A stretch of 64,000 nucleotides of DNA from Anaspis maculata (GCA_949128115.1 OX421963.1:91397602-91461601), one strand, 5' to 3'. Shown: positions 1-11,617, counted from the first letter of the stretch. The notes: generated by a model from the sequence alone, not told the origin. Translations and numbers: made by a program.

Positions 1-626
1 CGTAATATGGAGGACTGGAGGTGTAGTAGAGTGCTGGAAAGTTGTTGAAAAAATCATGTCTTTCAATTTTGAAGTTATGGAAGGACAAAAGTTGGTCCTT
101 CGATTGCTTCTATTTCCGTTGTATCAGAATATTTTAGTAGACTGTTTATGGAAAAATGATGGGAACAAAAAATCAACCTCTGAATCTGTATTGAATTTCT
201 GTTTTCTAAACAGGGTGGATCATAAACTACAAAAAATTAGTTTTCCTAAAAAAAACAGAAGCAATTCTATTGAAATGAATTGGGTTTCATAGTTTCATTG
301 TGCTCTACATAGGTTATGGGACCAATGTGGCTGTTGACAGGTACTTTCAGAAAAAAAATTTTTCAGGATTCATGACACCCTGTATACAAAACAAAAATTC
401 TTTACAGATTCGGAGGTTGACTTTTGTTCTCAATTTTTTTCCATAAACAGTTTACTAAAATCTTTTGAAACGACGAAAGTAAAAACGATCGAAGGACCAA
501 CTTTTGTCCCGCCATAACTTCAAAATTAGAAGACATGGAATTTTTTCAACAACTTTCCAGCATTCTACTACACTTCCATATTACGCACCTTCAAGGTAGT
601 CCGACACTTTTTGAATCACCCTGTAT
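1..626. mobile_element. palindromic MITE-like element, left end cut by window edge
   Basis: Bases 1-208 are the inverted copy of 385-626, for example GTTGGTCCTTCGAT near 92 against ATCGAAGGACCAAC near 488. The right end is CACCCTGTA. A second, smaller palindrome (about 209-384) with its own CAGGGTG/CACCCTG ends sits at the centre. A full copy of the same family lies at 57033-57690. There is no transposase, so the element would be non-autonomous. Confidence 0.75.
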
Positions 627-736
627 ACTTCACTTGCGACAAAAAAAAGACATACGAAGAATTCAACAAAACTTTATTGTTCATACGCCAACTTCCAGGT
701 ACACAGTCAAAAAAAAAATAGACGACAATCACCAGC

Positions 737-963
737 TCAACAATTTTTGTCCTGATGGAACAAGGCGTACGCCTGGTTCTTTCCCCAGTGGTGCTTGTTG
801 ATCAGGTGGCGTATCAGGCTGTACTTGCGTTCGAAATCGTTGTCGCAAAGGTGGCAGGCGATGCGACGGTTGTTGTTGCCGCACTTGTTGTAGTAGTGGA
901 CGCGCCAGCTGTTGTGGTTCTTGAAGGACTTGTTGCAGGAAATGCACACGACCGCGGGCCAAT
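737..963 (-). CDS. lola: lola alternative terminal exon, zinc-finger pair (exon 1)
   Basis: Acceptor TTTTCAG ends at 964; the exon supplies the last two bases of a split codon and then about 74 residues. Finger 1 is C7-C10-H23-C28 (CISCNKSF, then NHNSWRVHYYNKC) and finger 2 is C37-C40-H53-H58. The linker is GNNNRR rather than the common GKEP type. A poly(A) signal (AATAAA) is at 673-678. Finger 1 is nearly identical to those of the exons at 2519 and 12345, marking a recent duplication group. This is the last exon in transcription order within the window. Likely a DNA-binding tail; its target is unknown. Confidence 0.9.
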
Positions 964-966
964 CTG

Positions 967-2080
967 AAAACGTTTCCATTAGCCTGGATCTCCGTGACTT
1001 GGGCGGTTGATACCAAAGCTTACCTCAATCGAGACGTTGTTCCATTGAGGTAATTGTTCTAATCTACGGTTCTACAATAGCGAATCTTACCTACTCAATT
1101 TCTAAATGAAGACTGAATATGTACCGGATTTACATTTGAAGAGCATGTATCGAGCATGGCACTGGACTAAATTAACAGCAATAGAATGCGAAATCACAAA
1201 GCTGTACAAATCATCCGTTGTTAGCACAAAGTCTTACATAATCATCATACTGATATGACCATGGTGATCAGGCCAGGTCAGGTCAGATCAGGTCCGGTCA
1301 GGTCCGGTCAGGTCCAGTCAGGTCAGGTCAGGTCAAATCTTACATGATCATCATATCAATGTGATCATAGTGGTCAATTTTGTTTGACAAGTTTTCACTT
1401 ATATTCTGAATTCAACAATTACAATCGTGAATCTAGCATAACAACATATCACAAAGTTGCAGCAGATCATCTGTTATCTTCTGTTTCTATCGCTAAGGTG
1501 TATTTGGTCACTATGTTTTCAAGGTTTTGGTTCCCAGTTTAGTTGACAAAACTCTCATTCTGATTCAAGTGACACAATTTGGCAACTTGAGAAAAACTCC
1601 AGAGCAAGGATCAAGGAAAACTATCGATTGATGACAAAGTTGTATCGGGTCATCAGTTTCTGTCACAAGGATTACCAGGGTCATCAAGCCTATACGTCTT
1701 GGTCCTTGGTTTTTGTCAACCGATTCCGATTCAAGATGCAGCTTAGACAATTTGGATTTCAAGGCTTAGCTTCAGAGCAAAAATAAAGCAAATTGATCGA
1801 TCAATCATGAAGTTGAACCACGTCACATTGCCAAGAAACTCTGAATTGGTTACCCAAGTCCATTAGGGTTATCTTCGACCGATTTTGGTGAATTTTGCTT
1901 GAGCACCAAAACTGACAATCCTCAAAATCGAATGTAAGTCAAAATGTGGAATTGTGGACAGAACAAAACAAAACGTTGATCCAGATTGACCCTCTGTATC
2001 AATACCTGCTGACTGGAAAGGAACCGGAATAAACATAAAATACGACAGAACAGAAGACACGTTGGTACAAAACGAAAACT
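967..2080. other. spacer with GGTCA pentamer run and diverged repeats
   Basis: No coding exon seen. Positions 1266-1335 hold a run of GGTCA-type pentamers. Positions 1490-2040 carry diverged pieces of the ~150-bp repeat found in bulk at 17.7-21.7 kb (recognisable by CAAGAAAATCGATTGA-like and GGTCA-CCCAA-like blocks). Confidence 0.5.
1266..1335. repeat. (GGTCA)n pentamer tract
   Basis: About 14 imperfect copies of the pentamer AGGTC/GGTCA with GGTCC variants. The tract recurs at 3292-3319, 16210-16268 (opposite orientation), 18443-18472 and 31667-31690. Confidence 0.85.
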
Positions 2081-2109
2081 TTTAATTCAAGAAAATCAAA
2101 TTACAGAGC

Positions 2110-2303
2110 TCATTTGCACACCTCCTTGCGATGCACGTTGATCAAATGCCTGTGCATGTTGTAGTTCCGTTCGAAAACCATGGAACAGACGGGACAGACG
2201 GCATTCTCCGAAGTCTTGCCGCACTTCGAGTAATAATGCGCCTTCATCGTGTTCTTGTTCTTGAACAACTTCCTGCACACCGGACAAGCAACTTGCCATG
2301 CGC
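2110..2303 (-). CDS. lola: lola alternative terminal exon, zinc-finger pair (exon 2)
   Basis: Acceptor ATTTTAG ends at 2304 and the phase matches the other exons. The tail is 64 residues: finger 1 C7-C10-H23-C28 (CPVCRKLF, NTMKAHYYSKC), finger 2 C37-C40-H53-H58 (CPVCSMVF). After the last histidine only RKEVCK remains. An ATTAAA signal at 2081-2086 lies 24 nt past the stop. Belongs to the FKN-x-N first-finger group with exons 1, 3, 4, 5, 6 and 26. Its stop is about 1.15 kb from exon 1, and exon 3 lies only 215 nt upstream. Confidence 0.9.
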
Positions 2304-2518
2304 CTAAAATCAAACTTGTTTCAACTTCAATTCACATCTCTTCCTTGCGCTTCTTGCACTCCCCACATCACACTTGGAAATAAACCATTGGAGTTGCCAC
2401 ACGACTTTTGAAGAAAACAAAAACAACTGTGCAACATTTTTTTATTATTGAAACAATCCATTGTCTGTGTAACATCTTAATACTTGGAGAACGGGATTTT
2501 CACGAGGCAAAACGATGC

Positions 2519-2712
2519 TCATTGATAAGTGCTACCCAAATGCTCTCTTTGCAGGTGCCTTCTGAGCCGATAGCGTCCTTGGAAGCCGACGCCGCATATG
2601 GTGCAGATTGCAATGTGGTCGTTGTTGCCGCAAATGTTGTAGTAGTGGACGCGCCAGCTGTTGTGGTTCTTGAATTGCTTGTTGCAGTTCTGGCACAGCA
2701 CTTTGGTCCCGC
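2519..2712 (-). CDS. lola: lola alternative terminal exon, zinc-finger pair (exon 3)
   Basis: Acceptor TTTTCAG ends at 2713; 64 residues follow in the common phase. Finger 1 C7-C10-H23-C28 contains NHNSWRVHYYNIC, almost the same as exon 1. Finger 2 is C37-C40-H53-H58 (CTICGVGF, RLRRHLQREH) and is more diverged than finger 1, as expected if recognition residues evolve faster. AATAAA at 2441-2446. There is no ATG near the start, which fits an internal-phase terminal exon. Confidence 0.9.
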
Positions 2713-2715
2713 CTG

Positions 2716-3395
2716 AAAACGATATGCGTGAGTACCGAGAGGAAATCTTCGAACGCTTGGGAAGGTTAACAGGAAAAAAGGTCAGGGAATGAAGAGCTCA
2801 CAGGTCTACAAAATTGTGCGACAGATCAAGTTTGGTAGTTCTTCCATGAAAACAAACCTTGAGGGAGGTTTCTGTCCAATTTCTAGAAACAGAATGATGA
2901 AAACGGTTAAACTAAGACGGTTGAAGTAGCTGGACTTGTATTGTATTGTATTGGTGGAAACTTACGCGTCGACCCAGTCTCACGTAAATACCAATGAGAA
3001 CAACCCTAACATGGTCGTGAATAAATGTTGTAGACCCAAGTTTGACGATCTAGATGAACTGGTCAAATCAAGTTGAAAATTGGATGCCTCGATGTAGCTT
3101 CGTGTTTGATGAGTTAATTTTCGTAATTCTTCCAAAAGAACACAATTTTAGGACGGTTATGCTCACTGTCGAGTGACATTCCAAATTGATTGGTTGAAAT
3201 GGCGAAACCAAAATGATCGAAGTACCCTGGACTCGGTGAAAACAGATGCTTCGGCCCAGTTTCGAGTAAATGATGGAAATTACTGCAACATGGTCACGTC
3301 AGGTCAGGTCAGGTCAGGACACGTTTTGTTATAAACCCTACCGTGATGATCTAAATGAATTATTAGACTAAACTTGGAAATCTCAGTGTAGCTCA
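2716..3395. repeat. two diverged ~290-bp repeat copies in spacer
   Basis: Similar stretches start near 2950 (GCGTCGACCCAGTCTCACGT) and 3240 (CTTCGGCCCAGTTTCGAGT), and a third copy is at 11255-11460. Shared blocks include TGACGATCTAGATGAA and GTGTTTGATGAG. A short GGTCA run is at 3292-3319. No gene seen. Confidence 0.55.
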
Positions 3396-6390
3396 GTGTT
3401 TGGAAGGACGATTTTCGTGGATTTTCCAAATTCCTTTGAAATTTTCAAAAATCTCGTAAAAATCCCCAAAAATTCTGAAAACTCTGAAAATACCCAGAAA
3501 TCTTCTAGAAATCTTGAAAGTTATCCTGTAGAGAGCTTGAGAAATCCCTGGAATTCTCGTAGAAATCCCTTGAATTCTGGTAGATGTTGGAAATCCTTCG
3601 ATATCTAGAAGTTTTCCAAAATCTGGTAGAAATATTTAGGAATTCCTAGACATTACATACAAATGTTTGGAATTTCTTCTCTATGAATTTTCATGAGTTC
3701 CAGGAAATCTTGTAGAAATCTTCAAAAAGCTTTAGGAATTTCTCGAATTTTCGTAGAAATCTTGAGAAATCTCTAGCAATTTTTGAAAATCAATATGAAT
3801 TTCTTTGAAATTTTCAGAAATCCCTGGGAATCTTGTGGAAATATTCTTGAATTTTTAGAAATCTGAAACAAATTTCCAGAAATCCTACAGAAACTTTCAA
3901 AGCTTTTTAGAAATTTCCAGAAATCCCATGAGAATCCTCAGGAATGCCCAGTAATCCCATGGAAAAGTTTGGAAATTCCGACGAATCTTGTAGAATCCTT
4001 CAGAAATCCCATACAAATCTTCATTCCAGCCTCATAAACCTATTGAAATCTTTAATCCCAGAACTGCATGGAAATTCTCATGAATCCTTGGAAATCTCTA
4101 GAAACTCCGTGAAAATCATTGGAAAACCTTGAAAATCCCATGGTAATCCTTAGAAATCCTTGGACATTCCGTTGAAATATTCGGAAATCCCAAGAAATTT
4201 TCAACGAATCTTTAGGAATCGTTAGATTTCACAAAGGAATCTTCAGAAATCCATAGGAATTTCCACAGGAATCCTCAAAAATCTCGTTTACACCTTTGGG
4301 AAATATGTGGGAATCTTTAGAAATGCCTTGAAATTCCTCAAAAAATCTCGTAGACTTCCTTAGAAATCCCTAAAATTTCATACAAATCTTCATTAATTTC
4401 TAGAAATCCCGTGAAAATCTTGAGGAATCTATAGAAATATTTGGACGTCTTCCAAAATCTCTAGAAATCCCTTCAAAATCTTCCAGAAATATCTAGGAAA
4501 TCCCGTGAAACCTGCAAAAATCAGAAGATATTTTCAAAAATACTAAGCAATTGTTTAGAAATCTCATACGAATCATCAGGAATCCCTAGAGATCCCTCAA
4601 AAATTTTCTAGAGATCTTTGAAAAAATCTCAAAGAAAGCTGCCGAAATTCCTAGATTCTTAAAAATTAACTCGAAAGAGGGAAGAGGGAAGTCGAAAGAA
4701 GAAATAAAGTTGAAAGAAAATCTTCGGGAATCTTGTAAAAATCTCTATAAGCTCTCAAAAAACTTGTACAAATATTCAGAAATCTGTGATAAACCATGAA
4801 AATCTCTAGAAATCCCAGAGAATCTTGTAGAAATTTTGAGAATTCCCTAAAATATCTTGATTTCTTCAGAAATCTCGTGAAAATTCCCAAAGATCTCTGG
4901 AAGTTTTCAAAAATTCTGTAGAAATTTGGAAACTTAGCGATTTCATACAAATTTTCATTCTGTAGAAATTTTGAACACAATAGAGATTACATCTCACAAA
5001 AATCAAGAAATCTCTTCAAAATCTTCCAGAAATATCTTGGAAATCACGTAGAAATCTGCAAAAATCAAGAGATTTTTTGAAATACCGAGCAATTTTTAGA
5101 AATCTCACACGAATCATCAGGAATCCCTAGAGATCCCTCAAAAAGCATTTGGAGATCTTCGAAAAATCTCAAAGAAAGCTTCCGAAATTCCTGGATTCTT
5201 AAAAATTAACTCAAAAGAGGGAAGAGGTAAGTCGAATCTCGGAGAATCTTTTAGAAATTCTGAGAATTCTTTAAAATATCTTGTTTTCTTCAGAAATCTC
5301 GTAAAAATTTCCAAAGATGTCTGGAAGTTTTCAAAAATTCTATAGAAATTTGGAAACCTTAGCGATTTCATACAAATTTTCATTCTGCCCGTAGAAATCT
5401 TGAACACAATAAAGATTACAACACCTCAAAAATCTCAAGGAGTTCATTCAAAATCTTCCAGAAATATCTAGGGAATCCCGTAAAATCTGCAAAAATCAAA
5501 AGAGATTTTCAGAAAAACCGGGCAATTGTTAGGAATCTCATACGAATCATCAGGAATCCCTGGAGATCCCGCAGAAATATTCGAAATTCCCTAGAAATAT
5601 TCAAGAGATCTTCAAAAAATCTCGTAGATATCTTCAGAAATTCGTGGATTCTTGAAAATAAACTCAAAAAACGGAAGAGGGAAGTCGAAAGAGGAAAAGA
5701 AGTTGGAAGAAAATCGTCAGGAATCTTGTAAAAATCTATATAAGCTCTCAAAAAGCTTGTACATATATTCAGAAATCTGTAATAAACCATGAAAATCTCT
5801 AGAAATCCCGAAGAATCTTGTAGAAATTCTCAGAATTCCCTGAAATATCTTGATTTCCTTAGAAATGTCGTAAAAATTTATAAAGATCTCTGGAAGAGAA
5901 AGTCTTTGAAAGAGAAAATTCAGTTGAAAGAAAATTCTCAGAAATCTAGCCAAAGTCTCTATGAGCTCTCAAAGTCTTGTAGAAATATTCATGAATCTGT
6001 GATCAACTGTGAAAATCTTTAGAAATCCCAGAAAATCTTGTGAACATTTTTAGAACTCCCTAAAATTCCCTGATTTTCTAAAAAATCTCGTAGAATATTC
6101 TAGAGATCTGGAAGTCTTCTAAAATTTCATAGAAATTTGGAAAACCCTAGCAATTTCGTACAAATCTTCATGCTGCCCGTAGAAATCTTGAACACGATAG
6201 AAATTACATACACATCTTCAATGTCAAAACTATCAATATATTTTCAGAAATTCATAAAAATCCCTAGTTACCCTGTAAAAATCTTTGGAAATCCCTAGAA
6301 ATCCTACAGAAATCTTCAGAAATCCCTATAAATTCCGTAGAAAAATTCAGAAATTCCTAGAAATCCAAAACTTATCATCACTACATTTTC
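3396..6390. repeat. short-period AT-rich array, AGAAATCC orientation
   Basis: Nearly three kilobases of degenerate ~20-30 bp units built from AGAAATCCC, TCTTGTAGAAAT and CCTAGAAATC. Longer near-copies also occur: 4666-4980, 5138-5407 and 5640-5960 resemble one another. The open frames inside translate to repetitive FLRIFTRFL-like peptides and are not genes. Confidence 0.85.
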
Positions 6391-7074
6391 TGTAATTAAT
6401 TTCTAGGGATTCCTGAAGATTCCCACGGGATTTTTCAGAAATTTATAAAGATTTCTGAAGATTTCTACAGGAATACCAGAGATCACCGAGATTTCTGAGA
6501 ATTCCTGTGAGAATTTCTAGGGATCTCTGTACATTTCTACGGGATCTCTGGGGATTTCTGAAGATTCGTTTCGGATTTCTAGGAATTTCTTAATCTTTCT
6601 ACGGAATTTATAGGGATTTCTGAAGATTTCTACGAGATTACTAGAGATTTACAAAGATTTTCACGGGATTATTAGAGATTTCCAAGGATTTCTGAGAATA
6701 TGTTGGGAGTTTTGAGATTGAAGATGTTGTAATCTCTATTGTGTTGAAGATTTCTACAGGCAGAATGAAAATGTGTATGAAATTCTAGGGTTTCCAAATT
6801 TCTATAGAATTTTCAAAGACTTCCAGAGATCCCTAGGAATTTCTACGAGCTTTCTAAGGAAAACAGGAGATTTTAGGGAGCTTCCAAAATTTTTACAAGA
6901 TTCTACAGGATTTCTAGAGATTTTCACGGTTCATTACAGATTTCTGAATATTTCTAAAAGCTTTTTGAGAGCTTATAGAGATTTTCACGAGATTCCTGAG
7001 GATTTTTTTTTCAACTTTCAACTTGTTTCCCTCTTTCGACTGAGTTCATTTTCAAGAATCTGGGAATTTCTGAA
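6391..7074. repeat. same short-period array in inverted orientation
   Basis: From about 6400 the unit appears as its reverse complement (GATTTCTAGGGATTTCT). The switch point near 6370-6405 is the only stretch that does not fit the unit. The array continues on the far side of the LINE at 10346. Confidence 0.8.
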
Positions 7075-7207
7075 GATAAGATAAGATAAGATAAGATAAG
7101 GTTTATTGGTGCTGATAACAAATACATTGCTTACACATGTCAGAGAAATAACAAAATAAAAAATGTAGCAACCACAGTGCAATCGCAATAACAGTACATG
7201 TTACATA

Positions 7208-10156
7208 TTACATACATTTTTCCAGGTCAACATCTAAAAACTCCTGAACACAATAAAAAGAGGCCCTTTTTAAAAAATGCACCACCCCTTCCCTGAACGG
7301 TTTCTCCGGGAGTGATCTGATTCTCTGGGGGAGTCTAGCAAACAATTTGAAAGACATGTATCGAGGCGCCTTCTGTGACAAGGAGAGACGACAGAAATCT
7401 AGGCGGAGGTCCGACCCGTGGCGCGTATCATATCCATGGCCTCCCCGAGCCATTAAATTTTGATTTTTGAACGCGTAAAGCAGGCATGCAAGGATATAAA
7501 TAGAGGGGAAGGTTAGTATCTCCAAACCCACAAAGGCCCCCCTGCAGTCCTGTTTGTAAGAAAGACCAGCCACAATTCTCACAGCTCTGCGCTGCAACCG
7601 AAAGATTCTGTCCGCTCCCGAGCTACCTCCCCATGTTAGCGCAGCATATGTGATCAGGGAGTTGCACAGGCCGAAGTAAGCAGTTCTTAAGACTCCGCCC
7701 GACACACTGTTCGACAAGTTCCGCAGTAAGTATATGTTCCTCGACAATTTGGCAGACAAGGCATCAGTATGGCACTGCCAGGTGAGCCTTGCATGTAGCG
7801 TGACACCCAAGAAAGTCGTGGAAGAGACACAGTTTTCATCTCCCACCGTATGTCTTAGAGTTGAAAGCATTTTGTTGGTTTTATTGATGTTCATACATAA
7901 TCTATTTGTGGAAAACCAGTGTAGAGCTCTTGAGTGGGCCAGGGCATAACTCTGCTCGGCAGATGCTAAGCTATCATCAGTCACCGAGATGCACGTATCA
8001 TCAGCATAAACTATGGTTCTGAAAGTTGACAGGTATGAAGAAAAATCATTAATAAATATTAAAAAAAGCAAAGGTCCGAGGATGGATCCCTGAGGCACTC
8101 CCCGCGATAGCCGACGCCTTCGGGACATTTTCCCATTTACGGACACAACTTGGAACCTGTTTGCCAGATAAGACGCAATCAGATTCGAACTCCCCTCATC
8201 AAATTTATATCTCTTTAGCTTTTGCAATAATATTGGATGGTCTACACAATCAAAGGCCTTCGAAAGGTCCAGAAACATGGAGAGCTGAAACTGGCCCGCC
8301 TCGTAGCAATCGACAGTGGAATTAACAAATTCAGTTATCGCATCCGTAGTGTTCCTATGCTTCCTGAAGCCAAATTGATGTGGACTGAAAATTTTGTTTG
8401 ATTCAAAGTACTCATAAATTTGTGAGCTAATCGCTTTCTCGACAACTTTAGAGAATACTGGCAGCAACGAAATTGGCCGGTAGTTACCAATATCCTCCTT
8501 ATCCCCACCTTTAAAGACTGGTATCACAGTCGCGATCTTCAGACAGTCCGGGAAGCTACCCGACGAGAAACACTCATTAATAAGAGTAGTAAGAGGATAA
8601 ACAAAATGCTCTATATTTCTCCTGATAACATACGTACTGAGGCCATAGATATCTTTAGTTCTGGTATTTTTAAGTCCCTTGATAAAATCCCGTACTTCAT
8701 TGATAGTCACAGATCTTAAGGAAAATGAGACATCAATGGAATTTACGCCGGACATAAGAGTTATAGGATCTTCATCGGTTGCCGGAATCTTTTCAACAGT
8801 TCTTGTAGGAATTGATACAAAGTAGTCATTAAAATCATCCGGTGAGATACCCGGCAACGAACCATCCACTTTGCTACCCCTTTTTGCATTTATCAGTTGC
8901 CACATAGCTTTGCATTTATTAGCGGATGCATTTATGTATCTATCATTAGCTTCAATTCTGGCACTTCTGATACACCGACGATACTCGCCCCTGAACTTAT
9001 TTCGAACCAGACGCATTTCCCGAGTGTCACGCATTTTTAGCAAGTCGTTTAAACATTGCAGGTGTTCACGCATGTCCGCCAAACCCCGAGAAAACCACCT
9101 GACTCCGGAGTCACCCGCCCTGCCACTGATACGTTTTTCTGGAAAAGAACTATTAAATACCTGCACAACTCCATCAAGAAATCTCTGAAAACGGACAACA
9201 CTCCCATCAGTGTCCCCCAAGAAGTCCCACTGCAACCCACTTAGCAGGTGGTGGAATACAAGGAAGCCCGAGGCAGTCAAAGGCCTACAAAGTCTGGAGA
9301 CAGCAACACAGTCCGAGGCCGAGCCCGGAAAAGCCATTTCAAAACCCAAGCCACAGTGGTCGGACAAACCCGCATCAACTACCTCCGCCCCGAAGCCATT
9401 ATCCTCCAAAGAGAAATTGACAAATGCGCTATCAATTGAGTTGTTACCCCTCGTTGCCCCAAAGGCAGCCCTGGAAAAACCAAACATGTTAAAGACATCA
9501 TACAAATCTTTACTCTTCGCATTCACAACATCAAAATTGACATTAAAATCACCAATAAGTACCACCTTACTTTGCAGGTCAAAATGGTTCAGGACTCTTT
9601 CCATTGTACTCAGGAACACATCAAAATCTCCCTTTGGGGATCTATAAACACAAACAGTGAAGAGATCGAAAACTGGACAAAACACTCCACATAATTCACA
9701 ATCCTTTTCAATCGACATTACATTAATTACATCAAGAGATCTGAAAACAACATTCTTTCTACACAGAATCATCACACCTCCATGTATATAGGTAGCTCTT
9801 GCAAAATAGGAGGCCACATGCCAATCATCCAAAGTAAACGCTTCACACTCAATGCTGGAGAGCCAGTGTTCGCTAAAAAAAAGCAGTGAATAATTTTTAT
9901 GACGTACAGTTTCCAGGAACATTTCTATATCATTTATTTTATTACGGACACATTGGACATTTATATAAAACATATTGAGATAATTATGATTATCACACTC
10001 AGTTCGAGGGCGCATGTATTTGCCATTTGTACAATTTTTAACATCAGATGTCAAGAGCAATGAGTGCACTGGCTCAGCAGCCGGCGCCGCTAAGGCTTCA
10101 GTTCTTCCTTCTTCCTGCGTTGAAAAAACCGCGCGACGTAGGACCCAAGGGGCCAT
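7208..10156 (-). CDS. LINE ORF2: endonuclease-reverse transcriptase
   Basis: 982 residues with no internal stop. The N-terminal apurinic-type endonuclease shows YINVQCVRNK (64-73), SEHW (95-98), GGVMIL (126-131), YRSPKGD (171-177), GDFN (202-205) and SDHC (265-268). Reverse transcriptase follows at about 540-800: VIPVFKGGDKEDIGNYRPIS, FLDLSKAFD (628-636), GVPQGSILGPLLF (687-699) and the catalytic YADD (717-720). The C-terminus (LTWQCHTDALSAKL and after) is the usual thumb/connection region. All visible catalytic residues are present, so this copy may be young. The ATG at 10156 overlaps the ORF1 end by 67 nt, a common LINE arrangement. Confidence 0.92.
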   Translation of the reverse strand: MAPWVLRRAVFSTQEEGRTEALAAPAAEPVHSLLLTSDVKNCTNGKYMRPRTECDNHNYLNMFYINVQCVRNKINDIEMFLETVRHKNYSLLFFSEHWLSSIECEAFTLDDWHVASYFARATYIHGGVMILCRKNVVFRSLDVINVMSIEKDCELCGVFCPVFDLFTVCVYRSPKGDFDVFLSTMERVLNHFDLQSKVVLIGDFNVNFDVVNAKSKDLYDVFNMFGFSRAAFGATRGNNSIDSAFVNFSLEDNGFGAEVVDAGLSDHCGLGFEMAFPGSASDCVAVSRLCRPLTASGFLVFHHLLSGLQWDFLGDTDGSVVRFQRFLDGVVQVFNSSFPEKRISGRAGDSGVRWFSRGLADMREHLQCLNDLLKMRDTREMRLVRNKFRGEYRRCIRSARIEANDRYINASANKCKAMWQLINAKRGSKVDGSLPGISPDDFNDYFVSIPTRTVEKIPATDEDPITLMSGVNSIDVSFSLRSVTINEVRDFIKGLKNTRTKDIYGLSTYVIRRNIEHFVYPLTTLINECFSSGSFPDCLKIATVIPVFKGGDKEDIGNYRPISLLPVFSKVVEKAISSQIYEYFESNKIFSPHQFGFRKHRNTTDAITEFVNSTVDCYEAGQFQLSMFLDLSKAFDCVDHPILLQKLKRYKFDEGSSNLIASYLANRFQVVSVNGKMSRRRRLSRGVPQGSILGPLLFLIFINDFSSYLSTFRTIVYADDTCISVTDDSLASAEQSYALAHSRALHWFSTNRLCMNINKTNKMLSTLRHTVGDENCVSSTTFLGVTLHARLTWQCHTDALSAKLSRNIYLLRNLSNSVSGGVLRTAYFGLCNSLITYAALTWGGSSGADRIFRLQRRAVRIVAGLSYKQDCRGAFVGLEILTFPSIYILACLLYAFKNQNLMARGGHGYDTRHGSDLRLDFCRLSLSQKAPRYMSFKLFARLPQRIRSLPEKPFREGVVHFLKRASFYCVQEFLDVDLEKCM

Positions 10157-10344
10157 TTTCTACCATCCATGGCCTCATCCAAGTGCTGGAGTTCCAGAGT
10201 CACCTTAAATGAGGCATAGCAGGTGGGGTGCTTTGATTCCAACTTGTCGCATGTTGCTTCTGGAAAATGTTGTGAGATATATGTCGCTAGCTCCTCTGAT
10301 GTGGTAGTGGGAGCCAGTCGGGAGACGAAAATAAAGCTCGAAGC
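10090..10344 (-). pseudogene. LINE ORF1, C-terminal fragment
   Basis: About 84 residues are left, ending at a TAG at 10090. The stretch FVSRLAPTTTSEELATYI and the later YASFKV and WPLGSYVARFF match the C-terminal RRM-like region of ORF1 proteins in insect LINEs of the CR1/Jockey type. The frame begins at the element boundary near 10344, so most of ORF1 is missing by 5' truncation, as is typical for incomplete reverse transcription. Confidence 0.72.
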
Positions 10345-10345
10345 A

Positions 10346-10640
10346 TTCTATGTAATCTTTTGAAGATCTCTAGAATATTTCTAGGGATTTTTGAAGATTT
10401 CTGCGGGATCCCTAGGAATTCCAGATGATTCGTGTGAGGTTTCCAAAAATTGCTCGGTATTTCTGAAAATCTCTATTGATTTTCGCAGCTTTCTACGGGA
10501 TTTCAAAAGATTTCCAATATATTTCTGGAAGATTTTGAGGGGATTTCTCTAGATTTTTGAGGACACCAAAAAATGTTTATGAATTTCTCAAAATTTCAAC
10601 GGGATTTTGAATGAATTTATGAAGATTTGTGAGAAATTCT
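10346..10640. repeat. short-period array resumes beyond the LINE
   Basis: Same GATTTCTAGGGATTT unit and orientation as 6391-7074, confirming that the LINE landed inside one array. Confidence 0.8.
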
Positions 10641-11560
10641 AAGGTACGCAATTTTACTGGTGGTTTTCTGGGCTACTCATTACTCAAGTTAGATAAATAC
10701 AGTGGCCTGACCGAAGGCACGATGCATAGCTTCCGCACAATTTAGGCTGGTTCGAAGTTTTATGGATGGTGCAAAAACTTGCGGTTCGACTGGGTCGTCC
10801 ACGAGAGCTGTCGGTGCCTCTCTTTGCGCCCAGCCCTAATATGTGGAGAGGTCCTCTTGACTCCAAAGAGAAAAGAAAGTGCCCTTGTGTACGGACCTTT
10901 GCGTGCATCGGTAGATACTTGTTGTCCTATCGAAAAAGTAAGAGAGAGTAGAAGAGAACTGAAGTAAGGAAAAAATACAAAACCGTACCTTGGAACAGCG
11001 CTTCTTCCTAGCTCGTAGGTTACATTATGGAATCCGTGAATTCACCAGAATGGCACTTCCCAAAAGTAACTGCATAAACCCGAGCTTCAACAGCGTCTTG
11101 CTTCACAAGCTAGATCCGAAAAACCAATCGATTTCCCGAAAAATCAGCGAGAAGTCGGCAGAAAATCATAGGCCGCAGATCCTACCCAAAAAAAGACCCA
11201 TGCGCCGGAAAAAGCGATCACAGGACCGGCTCAGCTGAAATTTGTTAAAACAAGACCTTAACAATGCTTCGACCCAGTTTTAATGACCATTGCAACTACC
11301 GCAACACGACCGTAACTCGTTTTGTTTGTAGACCGCAGATTGATGATCCAGATGAAGTAGTCGACCGACAACGAAAACTGGTAGCTCCGTGTTCGATCGG
11401 TCGATTTTTATGATTCTTTCAAAAGAATAACGCTTGACGTCTACCGTCGGACTTTGAAATTCGTTTATCAAAATACCGATATTAAAGCAATTAGGGTGGC
11501 TGCTGTCTCAATCGGTTGAACAATTCAATTTTCGTCGCCGTCGTCAACACCGGCAAAAAC
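10641..11560. other. spacer, no supported gene
   Basis: 10690-10960 is more GC-rich than its surroundings and contains an 80-residue-scale open frame on each strand, but nothing recognisable. 11255-11460 is a copy of the ~290-bp repeat at 2950 and 3240. Confidence 0.4.
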
Positions 11561-11617
11561 TTGGGAATAAAACAAAAACAAAGGATAAAATAATACTTTA
11601 TAACGTATATGTACAGC

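Larger units (their letters stand above)
7075..10345 (-). mobile_element. non-LTR retrotransposon (LINE), 5'-truncated
   Basis: The element carries the C-terminal part of ORF1, a complete ORF2 and a 3' tail of CTTAT pentamers (about five; plus-strand ATAAG at 7075-7101) preceded by an AATAAA-like signal at 7102-7107. It interrupts the short-period AT array, which continues on both sides. It lies in the same orientation as the lola exons. TGAAGAT occurs at both edges (7071 and 10361) and could be a target duplication, but the array itself contains TGAAG often. Domain order and the VSRL-type ORF1 end suggest a CR1/Jockey-like lineage. Confidence 0.85.

Noticed and set aside
3396..7084. Several 60-105 residue frames rich in F, L, R, I
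   Set aside because: They repeat with the short-period array and simply translate the repeat unit.
10684..10908. Minus-strand frame with a possible TAG acceptor near 10927
   Set aside because: In the lola phase it gives 58 residues without zinc ligands or any known motif, and no poly(A) signal follows closely. Too weak to call an exon.
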